Assembly: GCF_051020765.1 (NCBI RefSeq)
Contig: NC_134936.1
Coordinates: forward strand, 3,781,045 to 3,845,044
Source: Lasioglossum baleicum
Lineage: Eukaryota; Arthropoda; Insecta; Hymenoptera; Halictidae
Reading direction: 5' to 3'
Length of the DNA: 64,000 nucleotides
Below are positions 62,240-64,000 of this stretch, piece by piece. A program made the translations under genes and the position numbers. How positions within the stretch are numbered: the first letter of the stretch is position 1; the number at the start of each line of letters is the position of its first letter. The notes under the pieces were generated by a model, which saw only the letters and a list, made by a program, of their open reading frames with translations, was not told where the DNA came from and did no database searches.

Positions 62240-62370
62240 TGAGGGAGGGGGAGGGGGGGGAAATACAGCCCATATCTTGAAAGATGGGGGAGGGGGGGGC
62301 AGTTTCCAGGTATTGCATTCAAGACCAGTTTCCTGGTATTGCCTGGTGAGGGGGAGGGGGAGGGGTGATC
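62240..62370 (+). repeat. G-run-rich stretch
   Basis: Several runs of 4-9 G separated by single A (gggagggggagggggggggg type, and ggggagggggagggg near 62350). Able in principle to form G-quadruplexes. Confidence 0.75.
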
Positions 62371-62473
62371 CCTGGGAACGTGTCCGAACGTGTTTATGTT
62401 TTCACGTCTCTACATGCAAGACTGTTTATGTCTGTCATCGCCATCCAGCTATCGTAAAACATTCATTTGAACG

Positions 62474-62813
62474 GAGTTCAATGAACGTCTTGTTTAATTT
62501 CATAAATACATATATACAACGGTCCCCTCTGAAAGATTTATGTAAGGGGACCATACAGCCAGTCAATAATTTTTCTCAACATCGATTTGTCGAGGACCAA
62601 CGGTTTTTCTCACGTGCGGAGATTTCGATGAACGTATAATCTCAGAAGTTCAATGAACGTCTTGTTTAATTTCATAAATATATACAACGGTCCCCTCTGA
62701 AAGATTTATGTAAGGGGACCATACAGCCAGTCAATAATTTTTCTCAACATCGATTTGTCGAGGACCAACGGTTTTTCTCACGTGCGGAGATTTCGATGAA
62801 CGTATAATCTCAG
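62474..62813 (+). repeat. ~170-bp tandem repeat, two near-identical units
   Basis: Units 62474-62644 and 62645-62813: gttcaatgaacgtcttgttt, acggtcccctctgaaagatt, tcaacatcgatttgtcgagg and cgtgcggagatttcgatgaa recur in order. A diverged third unit begins at 62814. Confidence 0.9.
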
Positions 62814-64000
62814 GAGTTCGTCTTGTTTAATTTCGTAAATATACAACGGTCCCCTCTGAAAGATCTTCTTATCGATGTAATGCAAGATGTAAGAGGACCG
62901 TGTCACTGTTTCTGTCTGCCATCGCCATACAGCCAGCTATCGTAAACATTCATTAAAAGTAGCATTTCAAATAATTTCATACATCTTTTTATCGTAGTTG
63001 GTTGGGGATGGTAAGAATGAATGAACAGGACGCGATGGAACGCGAAGTCTTCGCAAACGTTCCATTAATGATTAACTGCTGGAGCTTCCAAATGAAATAC
63101 GGAATCAAAACTGTATGAATACTGAAAAAATGTAAACTGAGTTTCTCTTGAGATATATTTCTGTCAATTCTTCATCTCCGCTCTCTGTCTCTATCTCCCT
63201 GGTTATTACAATTTATGGATAGACCGTATGGTGATTATTAACTTCATCAATCGATTGAATCAGTCTTCGATTTTTCGATGATTTCTTCTTTTAATCATAC
63301 ACATTAATCAATCTTGACTAAAATTTTAATCGATTAATGCCCAACTCTGGGGTATTTCGCCGAAAATCTAGAAAGAAGTCAATTTCTAAATTTTTCCGTT
63401 TGTCATGGAATTTTTTCTATCCAACGTAGCTAAAGGTCGCTTGTAGTATACTTCATTGAAAGCAAAGAGATTTTACGCCACGCTTTCTGAAACAGCATCC
63501 GTTCATTGGCAATTTTCAAGGGTTTTGAGGAAAATTGTGTAAATTCTTGTATTACAAAAGTTTTTCAGTTAGGTGTACAGAGCACTTTCGCACAGATTTC
63601 ATTTTGTTATCATTTAAATTAGTATAGTTATTAATATTTGTGAACATAATCAATCATGCTGTAAATTTTTTACGATTATAAAGTTTATCGACGATTTTGT
63701 TATCGAGCGGAGATTTCGACGAACGTCTAATCTCACGAGTTCGATGAACGTCTTGTTTAATTTCGTAAATATACAACGGTCCCCTCTGAAAGATCTTCTT
63801 ATCGATGTAATGCAAGATGTAAGAGGACCGTGTTGCTGTTTCTGTCTGCCATCGCCATACAGTCAGCTATCGTAAACGCTCATTAAGAGTAGCATTTCAA
63901 ATCATTTCTTCCATCTTTTTATTGTAGTTGGTGGGGATGGTAAGAATGAATGAACAGGACGCGATGGAACGCGAAGTCTTCGTGAACGTTCCATCGTTGC
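62814..64000 (+). repeat. Longer repeat unit, two copies, running off the window
   Basis: 62814-63075 and 63745-64000 match closely (acggtcccctctgaaagatc, gatgtaatgcaagatgtaag, ctgccatcgccatacag, gaatgaacaggacgcgatgg). Their first ~60 bp are homologous to the 170-bp unit, after which they differ. 63076-63704 between them is AT-rich with nothing recognised. Confidence 0.8.

Noticed and set aside
62217..62639. 140-codon open frame beginning in G-runs
   Set aside because: Poly-Gly from G-runs followed by tandem-repeat translation; no recognisable protein.

Overview
The window is animal (insect-type) nuclear DNA: AT-rich, with intron-split coding sequence, GT-AG splice sites and very dense transposon insertions. 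I lean towards Hymenoptera, but only on general character (a stray TTAGG-like run, many short foldback elements); no sequence here fixes the species.

The only host gene I can support is pyruvate carboxylase (PC), on the + strand. Ten coding exons run from 3527 to 46445. They cover the second half of the biotin carboxylase domain, the carboxyltransferase domain, the tetramerisation region and the C-terminal biotin carrier with its AMKM motif and stop codon. The N-terminal exons, the promoter and the mitochondrial presequence lie upstream of the window. Every junction keeps frame. A 51-bp exon (17813-17863) has matching phases on both sides and looks like an optional cassette in the linker between the two catalytic halves.

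Almost everything else is transposon. The introns (one of 15.96 kb) and the 17.5 kb downstream of the gene are packed with foldback (palindromic) elements and DNA transposons, many with target-site duplications that can be read directly: hAT-type 8-bp duplications, Tc1/mariner TA, one TTAA insertion, two solo LTRs with 4-bp duplications and one poly(A)-tailed retroposon with a 15-bp duplication. Five transposase relics are visible: hAT (24.9-26.95 kb), mariner (43.2-43.9 kb), a DD41D-spaced Tc1/mariner relative (48.0-49.1 kb), a Tc1/Tc3-like DD34E element (60.2-61.2 kb) and a possible piggyBac N-terminal scrap (4.48-4.62 kb). The four clear ones are broken.

Layout: 0.2-3.4 kb, interrupted repeat-family-A copy; 3.5-17.9 kb, PC exons 1-5 with MITE-filled introns; 18.2-33.5 kb, the large intron with two deep transposon nests (18.2-21.2 and 22.35-27.4 kb); 33.8-35 kb, carboxyltransferase exons; 35.05-40.4 kb, an intron almost filled by a 4.33-kb palindromic hAT element inside another element; 41.7-46.4 kb, last three exons; 47-61.5 kb, transposon field; 62.1-64 kb, G-rich stretch and ~170-bp tandem and diverged long repeats running off the end. 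Repeat-family letters (A, B, C, D, F) are my own labels for sequences recurring inside this window.
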